Position numbers and translations under genes: made by a program. The notes below the pieces were generated by a model that was given only the letters and a program-made list of their open reading frames with translations, did no database searches and was not told the DNA's origin. A stretch of 64,000 bases of DNA from Streptomyces sp. NBC_01498 (GTDB lineage: Bacteria > Actinomycetota > Actinomycetes > Streptomycetales > Streptomycetaceae), in contig NZ_CP109598.1 in assembly GCF_036327775.1 (NCBI RefSeq), positions 434,001 through 498,000 on the forward strand, read 5' to 3'. Positions 26,222 through 34,768 of the stretch are shown one piece after another. Each line of letters begins with the position of its first letter. Positions within the stretch are counted from its first letter, which is position 1.

Positions 26222-27277
26222 ATGTCGCCCACGGCCACCGCCGCTCCCGCCGCCGCCACCCTCGCCACCGCCACCGCTCTCGACGTCAGCAGGGAAGCGG
26301 GCAAGCCCGCGGTCCTGCGGGCCCCCTCGTTCGCCGGGATCGATCCGGCGATCGACTGGCTCACCGAGCAGCGGGCCGCGGTCAAGGACGAACTCCACCG
26401 CTCCGGCGCGCTGTTGATCCGCGGGCTGGGGGTGGACGACGCGGCCGACTTCGGCCGGGTGCGTGATGTCCTCATGCCGCGCAGAGCCGGCTACAAGGAG
26501 AAGGCCACGCCGCGCACGGACTTCGGCGAGGGTGTGTTCTCCTCGACCGACCTGCCCGCCGTCCAGCCGATCCGGCTGCACAACGAGAACAGCTACACCC
26601 TCGACTTCCCCGGCACCCTGCTGTTCGGCTGTGTCGTCGCCCCCACCGAGGACGGCGCGACCACGGTCGGCGACATGCGCGAGGCGCTGCGTCTGCTGCC
26701 CGCCGATCTGCGGGACCGGTTCATGGCCAAGGGCTGGCTGCTGACGCGTAACTTCTCCGAACTGGCCGGGCTGCCCTGGCAGAAGAGTTTCGCCACCGAG
26801 GACCCCGCCGTGGCGGAGGCGTACTGCCGGGAGAACGCCATCGGCTACGAGTGGCTGCCGGACGGCGCGCTGCGCACCCGCCAGCGGCGTTCGGCGGTCG
26901 TGACCCACCCGGTCACCGGGGAGAAGTCGTGGTTCAACCACTTCGCGTTCTGGAACAACCGGACACTCGACCCCGACGTCCGTGAGGTGCTGCTGGAGAC
27001 GTACGGGGACGACGGGCTGCCGTTCGACACGTACCTGGGCGACGGGACACGGCTGACCGACGACGAGGTCGACGCGATCAACGAGGTGTACGACCGGGTC
27101 ACCGTCCGGGAGACCTGGCAGCGCGGCGACGTCATGCTGGTGGACAACGTGCTCAACGCCCACGGCCGGGAGTCCTTCAAGGGCGACCGGAAGATCCTGG
27201 TGGCCATGGGCGACCCGATCACCCTGGCCGAGTGCCGTCCCGAGACCGCGCCGGCGACGACCGCGTCCGGGGAGTGA
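26222..27277 (+). CDS. TauD/TfdA-family Fe(II)/2-oxoglutarate oxygenase (SyrP-like amino acid beta-hydroxylase)
   Basis: 351 residues; ATG 26222 follows AGAAGGAAG. The iron facial triad is visible: H120-x-E122 (RLHNENSYT) and a distal His ~314 (LNAHGRESF), with the co-substrate Arg nearby. The middle part (FPGTLLFGCVVAPTEDGATT) is typical of the clavaminate-synthase/SyrP-like branch. SyrP hydroxylates an amino acid while it is bound to an NRPS carrier. This gene ends 7 nt before an A-T gene, so its likely substrate is the residue held on that T domain. Predicted product: a beta-hydroxylated residue, probably hydroxyglutamine. Confidence 0.82.
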   Translation: MSPTATAAPAAATLATATALDVSREAGKPAVLRAPSFAGIDPAIDWLTEQRAAVKDELHRSGALLIRGLGVDDAADFGRVRDVLMPRRAGYKEKATPRTDFGEGVFSSTDLPAVQPIRLHNENSYTLDFPGTLLFGCVVAPTEDGATTVGDMREALRLLPADLRDRFMAKGWLLTRNFSELAGLPWQKSFATEDPAVAEAYCRENAIGYEWLPDGALRTRQRRSAVVTHPVTGEKSWFNHFAFWNNRTLDPDVREVLLETYGDDGLPFDTYLGDGTRLTDDEVDAINEVYDRVTVRETWQRGDVMLVDNVLNAHGRESFKGDRKILVAMGDPITLAECRPETAPATTASGE

Positions 27278-27284
27278 GGCGACG

Positions 27285-29159
27285 ATGACGACGGTACTGT
27301 CCCACGGCGGGAACCCGGTTCCCGCGCCGGCCGAGGCACCGGCCGTGGATCTGCTGGCCCGGCTCGCGTCCGTGCCGGCCGACCGCCCGGCCGTGGTGGC
27401 CGGGGACCGGGAGCTGACCTTCGGTGAACTGCGCGCCGAGGCGGGGCGGGTCGCCCGGCGGCTGGCCGCGCGCGGGGTCGGCCCGGAGAGTGTGGTGGCG
27501 CTCGCTCTGCCGCGCGGCGCCGATCTGGTGGTGGCGCTGATCGGCACGCTCACCGCGGGCGCGGCGTATCTGCCGGTGGACCCGGCGCTTCCGGCGGAAC
27601 GCAAGCGGTATCTGGTCGAGGACTCCGCCGCCGATCTGCTGATCGTCGCGGAAGGCGAGCCGTCCCGGGGTCCCTCCACGGTCCCCTTCGGTGAACTCGC
27701 CTCCCCCGTCGGCACGGTGGACGGCGAGCCGCGGGCGGACGAGGGCTTCGCCCCGGTCGCGGTCGGCGCGGACGGTCTGGCGTACGTCATCTACACCTCC
27801 GGTTCCACCGGCCTCCCGAAGGGTGTCGAGGTGGGCCGGGGCTCCGCCTCGGCGCTCCTGGCCGAGCTGGAGTCCGAGGGCATCGCGGCGGCCGGGCCGG
27901 GCCGGGTCGGCTGGAACGCGTCGCCGTCCTTCGACGCGTCGGTGCAGCAGTGGGTACGGCTCTGCCGGGGCGACACCCTCGTCATGATCGACACCGAGAC
28001 GCGGTCCGACCCGGCGCTGCTCGCCGCGCTCGTCGCGGACCGGTCGCTGACCGATCTGGACATCACCCCGTCGCACGCCGAACCGCTCCTTGAGCACCTT
28101 CCGCCCCGTGACCCGGCCGCCGACGGACCGCTCACCCTGCTCATCGGCGGCGAGGCGATCAGCCCCGTCCTGTGGGCGCGGCTCGCGGAGCTGGTCGACG
28201 CCGGTGTGCTGCGCGCGGTCAATCTGTACGGCCCGACCGAGTGCACCGTCGACGCCACCGCCGGGTGGATCGCCTCGGGCGAGGACCCGCACATCGGCGC
28301 GGTCCTGCCCGGTCTGCGTATGCGGCTGCTGGACGACGGGCTGCGGCCCGTCGCGGACGGCGAGTCCGGCGAGCTGTATCTGGCGGGCCCCCGGGTCGCG
28401 CGCGGTTACCGGCGGCGCCCCGGGCTGACCGCCGAGCGGTTCGTGGCCGACCTGTCGACGGGCGGCGGCGCGCGGATGTACCGGACCGGTGACCTGTGCC
28501 GCCGGCTGCCGGACGGGCGGCTCGCCTATCTGGGGCGCGCGGACGGCCAGGTCAAGGTGCGCGGTCACCGTGTCGAGCTGTACGAGATCGAGGCCGCCGT
28601 CGCGGCGCACCCCGCCGTGGCCGAGGCGGCGGTGGTCCTGCGGGACGACGTCAACGGGACCGCCGGGCTCGTCGCGTACTACCGCGCCTCGTCCGCCGTC
28701 ACGGGCGCCGCGCTGCGCGAGCACCTGACCGCGCGGCTGCCCCAGTACATGGTGCCGGCCGTCCTCATGGAGGTGGAGCGGTTCGCGACGACCCCCAGCG
28801 GCAAGCTGGACCGTGCGGCGCTGCCCGCCCCGGTGGCCGAGGCGGCCGGGGCCGGGACCCCGGCCGGTGGCCCGGCGGCGGACGAACCGACCGGGCCCGT
28901 CGAGGAGTTGATCGCCCGGGTCTGGGCGCAGGTGCTCGACAGGCCCCGGATCGGCGCCGACGACAACTTCTTCAAGCTGGGCGGCCACTCGCTCCTGGCG
29001 ATCAAACTGGTCGCGGGGGTCCGCCGGGAGCTGGGGGTGGGTCTGCCGGTGAAGACGGTGTACGCGCACCCGCGCCTGCGTGACCTGGCCCGGCAGATCG
29101 AGGCGGCGCTCGCCGCGCGTGACGCCGCCGAACCGCGGTTGGCGGGCGCGTCGGCCTGA
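27285..29159 (+). CDS. Free-standing NRPS A-T didomain, glutamine-like code
   Basis: 624 residues; start 7 nt after the oxygenase stop. The A domain (about 20-520) has intact cores: YTSGSTGLPKG, NLYGPTE, MYRTGDL, GRADGQVKVRG and the catalytic Lys in SGKLD. The T domain has DDNFFKLGGHSLL (Ser ~566). The specificity residues read D-A-Q-D-L-G-L-V-D-K, one position from the known glutamine code DAQDLGVVDK. There is no C domain, so the residue must be handed on. The adjacent oxygenase and the following C-T protein lacking an A domain form the same logic as syringomycin SyrB1/SyrP/SyrE. Confidence 0.88.
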   Translation: MTTVLSHGGNPVPAPAEAPAVDLLARLASVPADRPAVVAGDRELTFGELRAEAGRVARRLAARGVGPESVVALALPRGADLVVALIGTLTAGAAYLPVDPALPAERKRYLVEDSAADLLIVAEGEPSRGPSTVPFGELASPVGTVDGEPRADEGFAPVAVGADGLAYVIYTSGSTGLPKGVEVGRGSASALLAELESEGIAAAGPGRVGWNASPSFDASVQQWVRLCRGDTLVMIDTETRSDPALLAALVADRSLTDLDITPSHAEPLLEHLPPRDPAADGPLTLLIGGEAISPVLWARLAELVDAGVLRAVNLYGPTECTVDATAGWIASGEDPHIGAVLPGLRMRLLDDGLRPVADGESGELYLAGPRVARGYRRRPGLTAERFVADLSTGGGARMYRTGDLCRRLPDGRLAYLGRADGQVKVRGHRVELYEIEAAVAAHPAVAEAAVVLRDDVNGTAGLVAYYRASSAVTGAALREHLTARLPQYMVPAVLMEVERFATTPSGKLDRAALPAPVAEAAGAGTPAGGPAADEPTGPVEELIARVWAQVLDRPRIGADDNFFKLGGHSLLAIKLVAGVRRELGVGLPVKTVYAHPRLRDLARQIEAALAARDAAEPRLAGASA

Positions 29160-29494
29160 GACCGGCGCCTCCCGAGGCGCGGCACCGGCACCCGGGCCGG
29201 TGGCCGCGCCCCGCCGTCGGGGGATTCCCCGGCAGCGGACACGCCCCCGCGTTCCCGGCGAGCGGCTTCGCGTACGGCTCGGCGTGCGGCCCCACGTACG
29301 GCTTCACATACGGCTCGGACCACGTCGCCGCGTACGGCTTCGCTTTCGTTTCCCGCGTCGCTTCCCCTGTCTCCCGTGTCTCCCCCGTTTCCCCTTGTCC
29401 CCGTTTCTCGCTCCGTCGCCGCTCACGTCGCCCGGACTCCCGCCGGCGGACGGCGAGATCGTTCAACTCTTCTGAGGTGTCTGGAGGAATGACT
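29160..29494. other. 335-base gap with cgtacggct repeats and pyrimidine tract
   Basis: The gap between the A-T gene and the next NRPS. It contains several copies of a cgtacggct(t/c) motif (about 29270-29340) and then a long C/T-rich tract (29341-29440). No gene or clear hairpin was seen. It may hold a promoter, since intergenic gaps elsewhere in the NRPS group are shorter. Confidence 0.45.
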
Positions 29495-32400
29495 GTGCTC
29501 CCGTTGTCGTTCGCGCAGCGTCGGCTGTGGTTCATGAATCGCCTGGAAGGCGCGTCGGCGACCTACAACGTGCCGGTCGTGCTGCGGCTGGGCGGGGTGC
29601 CGGACCACCGGGCGCTGGCCGCCGCGGTGGCGGACCTGACGCACCGTCACGAGGTGCTGCGTACCGTGTTCCCCGCCGTGGACGGTGAGCCGTTCCAGCA
29701 TCTGCTCGACGGTCCCGGACCGGAGCCGGAGCGGGTGGAGTGCGTCCCCGGCGCGGTCGACGCGCTGGTGGACGCGTTCGTGCACGAGCCCTTCGACATC
29801 ACAACCCAACGCCCTTTGCGGGTGCGGCTGTTCGTGACCGGTTCCGGCGAGTCCGTGCTGGTGCTGCTGCTCCACCACGTGGCCACGGACGGCTGGTCGA
29901 CGGCGCCCCTGCTGCGGGACCTGTCGGCCGCCTACGCGGCCAGGGCGGCGGGCGCGGCCCCGGAGTGGGAGCCGCTGCCCGTGCAGTACGCCGACTACAC
30001 GCTCTGGCAGCGCGACATGCTGGGCGAGGCCGACGACCCCGAGAGTCTGCTCGCCGAGCAACTGGCCTTCTGGCGCGAGACCTTGTCCGGGGTGCCCGCC
30101 GTGCTGGAGCTGCCGGCGGACCGGCCGCGCCCGGCGGAGCCGTCCGGCCGGGGCGACCTGGTGAAGGGCTGGATCGACGCCGGGACCCACGGCCGGCTGC
30201 TGGAACTGGCACGGTCGAGGCGGGCGAGCCTGTTCATGGTGGCGCAGGCGGTGCTGGCGGGTGTGCTGGCCCGGGTGAGCGGGCGGGACGACGTCGTCGT
30301 CGGCTCGGCCGTCGCGGGACGCCCGGAGGAGGAGCTGAACGATCTGGTCGGGTTCTTCGTCAACAGTCTGGTGCTGCGCACCGATGTGTCCGGCGATCCG
30401 TCGTTCGCCGAACTCCTCGACCGGGTGCGGGAGTCGGACCTCGCGGCGTACGCCCACGACGATCTGCCGTTCGACCTTCTGGTGGAGCATCTCAACCCTT
30501 CCCGCTCGCTGTCCCACCATCCCTTCTTCCAGACGATGCTCACGCTTCAGAACGACACCGACCCCGGTGTCCGGCTGGGTGACATCCCGGGCTCCGCCGA
30601 GCCGGCCGGGCTGCGCACCGCCAAGTTCGACGTGAACGTCTTCTGCACGGAGGTGCACGGCGACGACGGCGAGCCCGGCGGTGTCGAGGTGTGGTTCCAG
30701 TACGCCACCGACCTGTTCGACGCGTCGACCGCGACCTTGCTGCTCGGCTTCTTCACCCGAGCGCTGAACGCCGTCGCCGCCGACCCGGCGGTCCGCGTCA
30801 CCGACGCCGTCGCCCTCACCGACGAGGAACGCCGGGCGCTGGCCGACCGGCGCGCGCGGGTGGCGGACGCCCGTACGGCGGCGGAGGACAAGGCCGGGGA
30901 GCGGGCGGCGGGCGGTACGGAGGGCCGGACCGGGTCCTCGGCGGCCGGGGCGGCGGCGCGCTCGCCGCGCGAGGAGATCCTCTGCGGACTCTTCGCCTCG
31001 GTGCTGGGCCGGGGGCGGGTCGCCCCGGACGACAACTTCTTCCGCAACGGCGGGCATTCGCTCCTCGGGGTGCGGCTGGTGAACCGTGTGCGGTCCGTGC
31101 TCGGTGTCGACCTCGGCATCCGTGACCTGTTCCTCGCGCCCACCCCCGCCGGACTCGACCGGCGGCTGGACGAGTTGGCCGGCGAAGGATCGGCGCGGCC
31201 ACCGCTGGTGCCGGTGGAGCGGCCCGCGCGGGTGCCCATGTCGTTCGCGCAGCGGCGGCTGTGGTTCGTCAACGAGCTTGAGGGGCCGAGCCGTTCGTAC
31301 AACATCCCGGTCGTGCTCCGGCTGGACGCGCCCCTGGACGCGGATGTCCTGGCGGACGCGCTGGCCGATGTGGCCGAGCGGCACGAGGTGCTGCGGACGG
31401 TGTGCGGGGTGGCCGACGGGGAGCCGTACCAGCGCATCCTGAGCGGGGTCCGGCCGCCGCTGGAGGTGGTGCGTACCGACGAGGCGGGGCTGACGGCGGC
31501 CGTCGACGCGGCGACGGGCCAGGTCTTCGACCTCGGCGCGGACCTGCCGCTGCGCGCGCGGCTGCTGGAGTTGGCGGACTCGGGCGGGCAGGTGCTGGTG
31601 GTGCTGGTGCACCACATCGCGGGGGACGGCTGGTCGCTGGAGCCCTTGCTGGCCGACCTGTCGGCCGCGTACGGAGCACGGGCGGCGGGCGCGGCCCCGC
31701 AGTGGGAGCCGCTGCCCGTGCAGTACGCCGACTACGCCCTCTGGCAGCGCGGCATGCTGGGCGGGGAGTCCGACGCGGAGAGTGTGCTGGCGCGTCAACT
31801 GGACTTCTGGCGGGGCGCTTTGACCGGTGCTCCCCCGGTGCTGGAGCTGCCGGCCGCCCGGACCCGGCCGGCGGTGGCGAGCCACGACGGGGCGCTGGTG
31901 CCGTTCGCGCTCGACGCGGACGTGCACGACGCGCTGGCCCGGATCGCCGGGGCGAACGGCGCGACGCTCTTCATGGTCCTCCAGGCGGCGCTGGCGGTCA
32001 CGCTGTCCCGGCTGGGGGCGGGGACCGATCTGCCGGTCGGGACCGTCGAGGCCGGGCGTGGCGACGCGGCGCTGGACGACCTGGTGGGCTTCTTCGTCAA
32101 CACCCTCGTGCTGCGGACGGACGTGTCCGGCGATCCCGCCTTCGCCGACCTGGTGGCCCGGGTGCGGGACACCGACCTGGCCGCCTACGCGCACCAGGAC
32201 GTTCCGTTCGAGCAGCTCGTGGAGCATCTGAGCCCGGACCGTTCCACCGCTCATCACCCGCTCGTCCAGGTCATGTTGCTCCTGCGGAGCGCGGGCGGGG
32301 CGGGCGGTGCGGGCACCGGGGGCCGGTCGGCGCTGTCGGGGTCCGACGTCCTCTTCGACACGGGGCGCGCGAAATTCGACCTCACGCTGGCACTGACGGA

Positions 32401-34450
32401 GCGTCAGGGGGCGGACGGGGCGCGGGCCGGCCTCACGGGGGTGCTGGAGTACGCCACGGATCTGTACGACGCCGCCACGGCTCGGCTGGTCGTGGACTGC
32501 CTCGTCGCCGTGGTGCGCCAGGCGGCGTCGGCTCCGGAGCGGCGGATCGAGGAGTTCGACCTGCTGTCGGCGGCCGAACGGGCGGCGTCGGCGGGCCCGG
32601 ACCCCGACCAAATCCACGCGCCGGACGTGCGGATCACCGACCTCTTCGCCCGGCGGGTCGCGTCCGCCCCGGATGCCGTGGCGCTGGTCGCGGACGGCCG
32701 GCGGACGACGTACGGCGCGCTCGGCGCCGCGTCGGACCGGCTCTCCCGGGAGCTGGTGGCGCGTGGCGTCGGACGCGGTGACGTGGTGGGGGTCCTGCTG
32801 GAGCCCGGAACGGCCCTGGTCGTGTCGGCGCTGGCCGCGCTCAAGTCCGGTGCCGCGTACGCGCTGAGGGACCCGGCGGCGGAGGGCGGGCGGGACGACG
32901 TCGCCGTACCGCTCGCGGCACTGGTCCACGGCGGTCCGGGTGCGGTGGACCGCTCGGGGTCCGTGTGGGCGGCGGCACAGGTGATCGAGGTGGACACCAA
33001 CGGCGTTGCCGCCGGGGGGAGTTCCGAGGAGACCACGACCGGGGTGGCAGCCCCGCTGCTCGCGGGGAGCGCGTCGGACGGGGCGTATGTCCTGCCGGGC
33101 TCGCCCGCCCCGCTGTTCTCGCACCGTGCCGTCGTGGCCGCCGCCACGGACCCCTCGCTCGTCGGACCGAGCGTGTGGCTCCAGCACACACCGGTCTCCT
33201 CGGGGCGGTTCGCTCTGGAGCTGTGGGCGCCGCTGCTGAGCGGTGCGACGTGCGTGCTGTCGTCCGGCGGCAGCGGGCGGCCCGAGCGGATCGCGTCGCT
33301 CGTCACCGAGCACGAGGTCACCGCCGCGGTGCTGCCCGGCCGGGTGTTCGACGTGCTGGTGGACGACCACCCGGAGGCGTTCGCCCGGCTGGATCTCGTG
33401 GTGACCGCCGACGAGCCGCCCTCGGGCGGTCGACTGGCGCACGCACAGAGCCGGTTCGGACAGGTACGGACGGTCCACGGCCACGGTGCGGCGGGCAGTG
33501 TGTTCGGCCACGGCGGGAGCGTGGGCAACGAGCCGGGGCGGGAGCTGGCCTCGGCCGGGCGCCGCTACGTCCTGGACGGCAGACTGCGTCCGGTGCCCGT
33601 CGGGGTGCCGGGTGAGCTGTATGTCGCGGGTCCGCGCACGGCGGACGGCTTCCCGGGCCGGGGCGCCGCGTCCTCGGCGTACCTCACGGCGGATCCGTTC
33701 GGCCCGGTGGGCGGGCGGATGCACCGTACGGGCGAGTCGGCGGTCCGGGCGGCGGACGGGACCGTCCGTGTGCTGGGCCGGGCGGGGGACGCACCGCCGT
33801 CGGTGCGGGGGCTGCGGGTGGTGCCCCGGGAGATCGAGGCGGTCCTCGCCGGGCACCCGTCCGTCCGCCGGGCCGCCGTGCTCCTGCGGGAGGACGCACC
33901 CGGGGAGCGCCGGCTGGTCGCCTACCTGGTCGCGGCGGGCGGGGCGGGCGCTGCCGACCTGACGGCGGTACGGGCGGCCGTGGCGGAGACGCTGCCCGCG
34001 CACTGGGTGCCCGCGGAGTTCGTGGTCCTCGACGCGCTTCCGCTCACCCCGGAGGGCCGTCTCGACCGGGCGGCGCTGCCCGCGCCCGAGGACGTACGGA
34101 CACCGTCGGCGGAGCCACCGCGTGACGCGCGGGAGGAGATTCTGCACGGCCTGTTCGTGGAGATCCTCGGCGGGCGGCCGATCAGCAGGGACGACAACTT
34201 CTTCCGGGTGGGCGGTCATTCGCTGCTCGCGGTGCGGCTGCTGAACCGCATCCGCTCCGCGCTGGGCGCCGAACTGACCCTGCGCGACGTGTTCACGGCA
34301 CCGAGCGTCGCCACCCTGGTGGAACGTCTGCCCGCGAACGACGGGCCGAAGCCCGAGATGCCTCCGCAGGAGAGCCGCCCCACGCTGCGCCGCCGCACCC
34401 GGGCGGGCAGCCGCGTCCACGAGGCGGGGGTCCCGGCGGGCCGACCGTAG
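29495..34450 (+). CDS. Nonribosomal peptide synthetase, C-T-C-A*-T with degenerate A domain
   Basis: About 1651 residues. GTG 29495 lies 7 nt after GGAGG; ATG 29489 and GTG 29477 are in-frame alternatives. Domains: C1 (about 1-435, HHVATDG ~126), T1 (GGHSLL ~519), C2 (575-1010, HHIAGDG), A* (1040-1535), T2 (~1572). Module 1 has no A domain. In A* the core motifs are destroyed: A3 TSGSTG is replaced by VLPGSPAP, A5 YGPTE by HGHGAAG, A8 QVKIRG by APPSVRG, and the A10 catalytic Lys position reads EGRLDR. Both T domains keep the serine. Both modules therefore appear to need loading in trans: T1 plausibly from the A-T protein, T2 from another A domain or from the ACP pathway. Confidence 0.92.
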   Translation: MLPLSFAQRRLWFMNRLEGASATYNVPVVLRLGGVPDHRALAAAVADLTHRHEVLRTVFPAVDGEPFQHLLDGPGPEPERVECVPGAVDALVDAFVHEPFDITTQRPLRVRLFVTGSGESVLVLLLHHVATDGWSTAPLLRDLSAAYAARAAGAAPEWEPLPVQYADYTLWQRDMLGEADDPESLLAEQLAFWRETLSGVPAVLELPADRPRPAEPSGRGDLVKGWIDAGTHGRLLELARSRRASLFMVAQAVLAGVLARVSGRDDVVVGSAVAGRPEEELNDLVGFFVNSLVLRTDVSGDPSFAELLDRVRESDLAAYAHDDLPFDLLVEHLNPSRSLSHHPFFQTMLTLQNDTDPGVRLGDIPGSAEPAGLRTAKFDVNVFCTEVHGDDGEPGGVEVWFQYATDLFDASTATLLLGFFTRALNAVAADPAVRVTDAVALTDEERRALADRRARVADARTAAEDKAGERAAGGTEGRTGSSAAGAAARSPREEILCGLFASVLGRGRVAPDDNFFRNGGHSLLGVRLVNRVRSVLGVDLGIRDLFLAPTPAGLDRRLDELAGEGSARPPLVPVERPARVPMSFAQRRLWFVNELEGPSRSYNIPVVLRLDAPLDADVLADALADVAERHEVLRTVCGVADGEPYQRILSGVRPPLEVVRTDEAGLTAAVDAATGQVFDLGADLPLRARLLELADSGGQVLVVLVHHIAGDGWSLEPLLADLSAAYGARAAGAAPQWEPLPVQYADYALWQRGMLGGESDAESVLARQLDFWRGALTGAPPVLELPAARTRPAVASHDGALVPFALDADVHDALARIAGANGATLFMVLQAALAVTLSRLGAGTDLPVGTVEAGRGDAALDDLVGFFVNTLVLRTDVSGDPAFADLVARVRDTDLAAYAHQDVPFEQLVEHLSPDRSTAHHPLVQVMLLLRSAGGAGGAGTGGRSALSGSDVLFDTGRAKFDLTLALTERQGADGARAGLTGVLEYATDLYDAATARLVVDCLVAVVRQAASAPERRIEEFDLLSAAERAASAGPDPDQIHAPDVRITDLFARRVASAPDAVALVADGRRTTYGALGAASDRLSRELVARGVGRGDVVGVLLEPGTALVVSALAALKSGAAYALRDPAAEGGRDDVAVPLAALVHGGPGAVDRSGSVWAAAQVIEVDTNGVAAGGSSEETTTGVAAPLLAGSASDGAYVLPGSPAPLFSHRAVVAAATDPSLVGPSVWLQHTPVSSGRFALELWAPLLSGATCVLSSGGSGRPERIASLVTEHEVTAAVLPGRVFDVLVDDHPEAFARLDLVVTADEPPSGGRLAHAQSRFGQVRTVHGHGAAGSVFGHGGSVGNEPGRELASAGRRYVLDGRLRPVPVGVPGELYVAGPRTADGFPGRGAASSAYLTADPFGPVGGRMHRTGESAVRAADGTVRVLGRAGDAPPSVRGLRVVPREIEAVLAGHPSVRRAAVLLREDAPGERRLVAYLVAAGGAGAADLTAVRAAVAETLPAHWVPAEFVVLDALPLTPEGRLDRAALPAPEDVRTPSAEPPRDAREEILHGLFVEILGGRPISRDDNFFRVGGHSLLAVRLLNRIRSALGAELTLRDVFTAPSVATLVERLPANDGPKPEMPPQESRPTLRRRTRAGSRVHEAGVPAGRP

Positions 34451-34465
34451 TCACCGGGATCATCG

Positions 34466-34505
34466 AGGGGCCGTGCCCGTAACTTCGCTACGGGCACGGC
34501 CCTTT
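34466..34505 (+). terminator. Strong intrinsic terminator between two NRPS genes
   Basis: A perfect 14-bp stem (gggccgtgcccgta, 34468-34481, with its complement at 34489-34502), loop acttcgc, followed by TTT. It begins only ~16 nt after the NRPS stop, in a 318-base gap (34451-34768), so the terminal NRPS gene probably has its own promoter in the rest of that gap. The gap shows no gene. Confidence 0.82.
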
Positions 34506-34768
34506 GGCGTGTCGGAACGGGCGCCGCCCGGGGCGCCCTCGGACCAGGTACTCGCGCGTGCGGCGGAGCGGCGGCCGGCCCTGGGCCGCATGCGCTCGTT
34601 CCGCCGAATCTGCCTCAGCTACTGCCGTTCGCCGGGCGGGCGCGTACCTAGCCTTCTGGCAGAAGGACGGCGGGCCCCTGACCGGGCGCGTTCCCGTCGG
34701 CCGTCGTCCCGGCGCCGCTCCCCCGGCGCCGGTCCGTCCGACCAACGCCCCCGCAAGGAGGAAGTCCG

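Noticed and set aside
29477..29494. Upstream GTG/ATG starts for the C-T-C-A*-T NRPS
   Set aside because: GTG 29477 lacks an upstream ribosome site, and ATG 29489 lies only 1 nt after GGAGG; GTG 29495 has correct spacing. They are kept only as alternatives.
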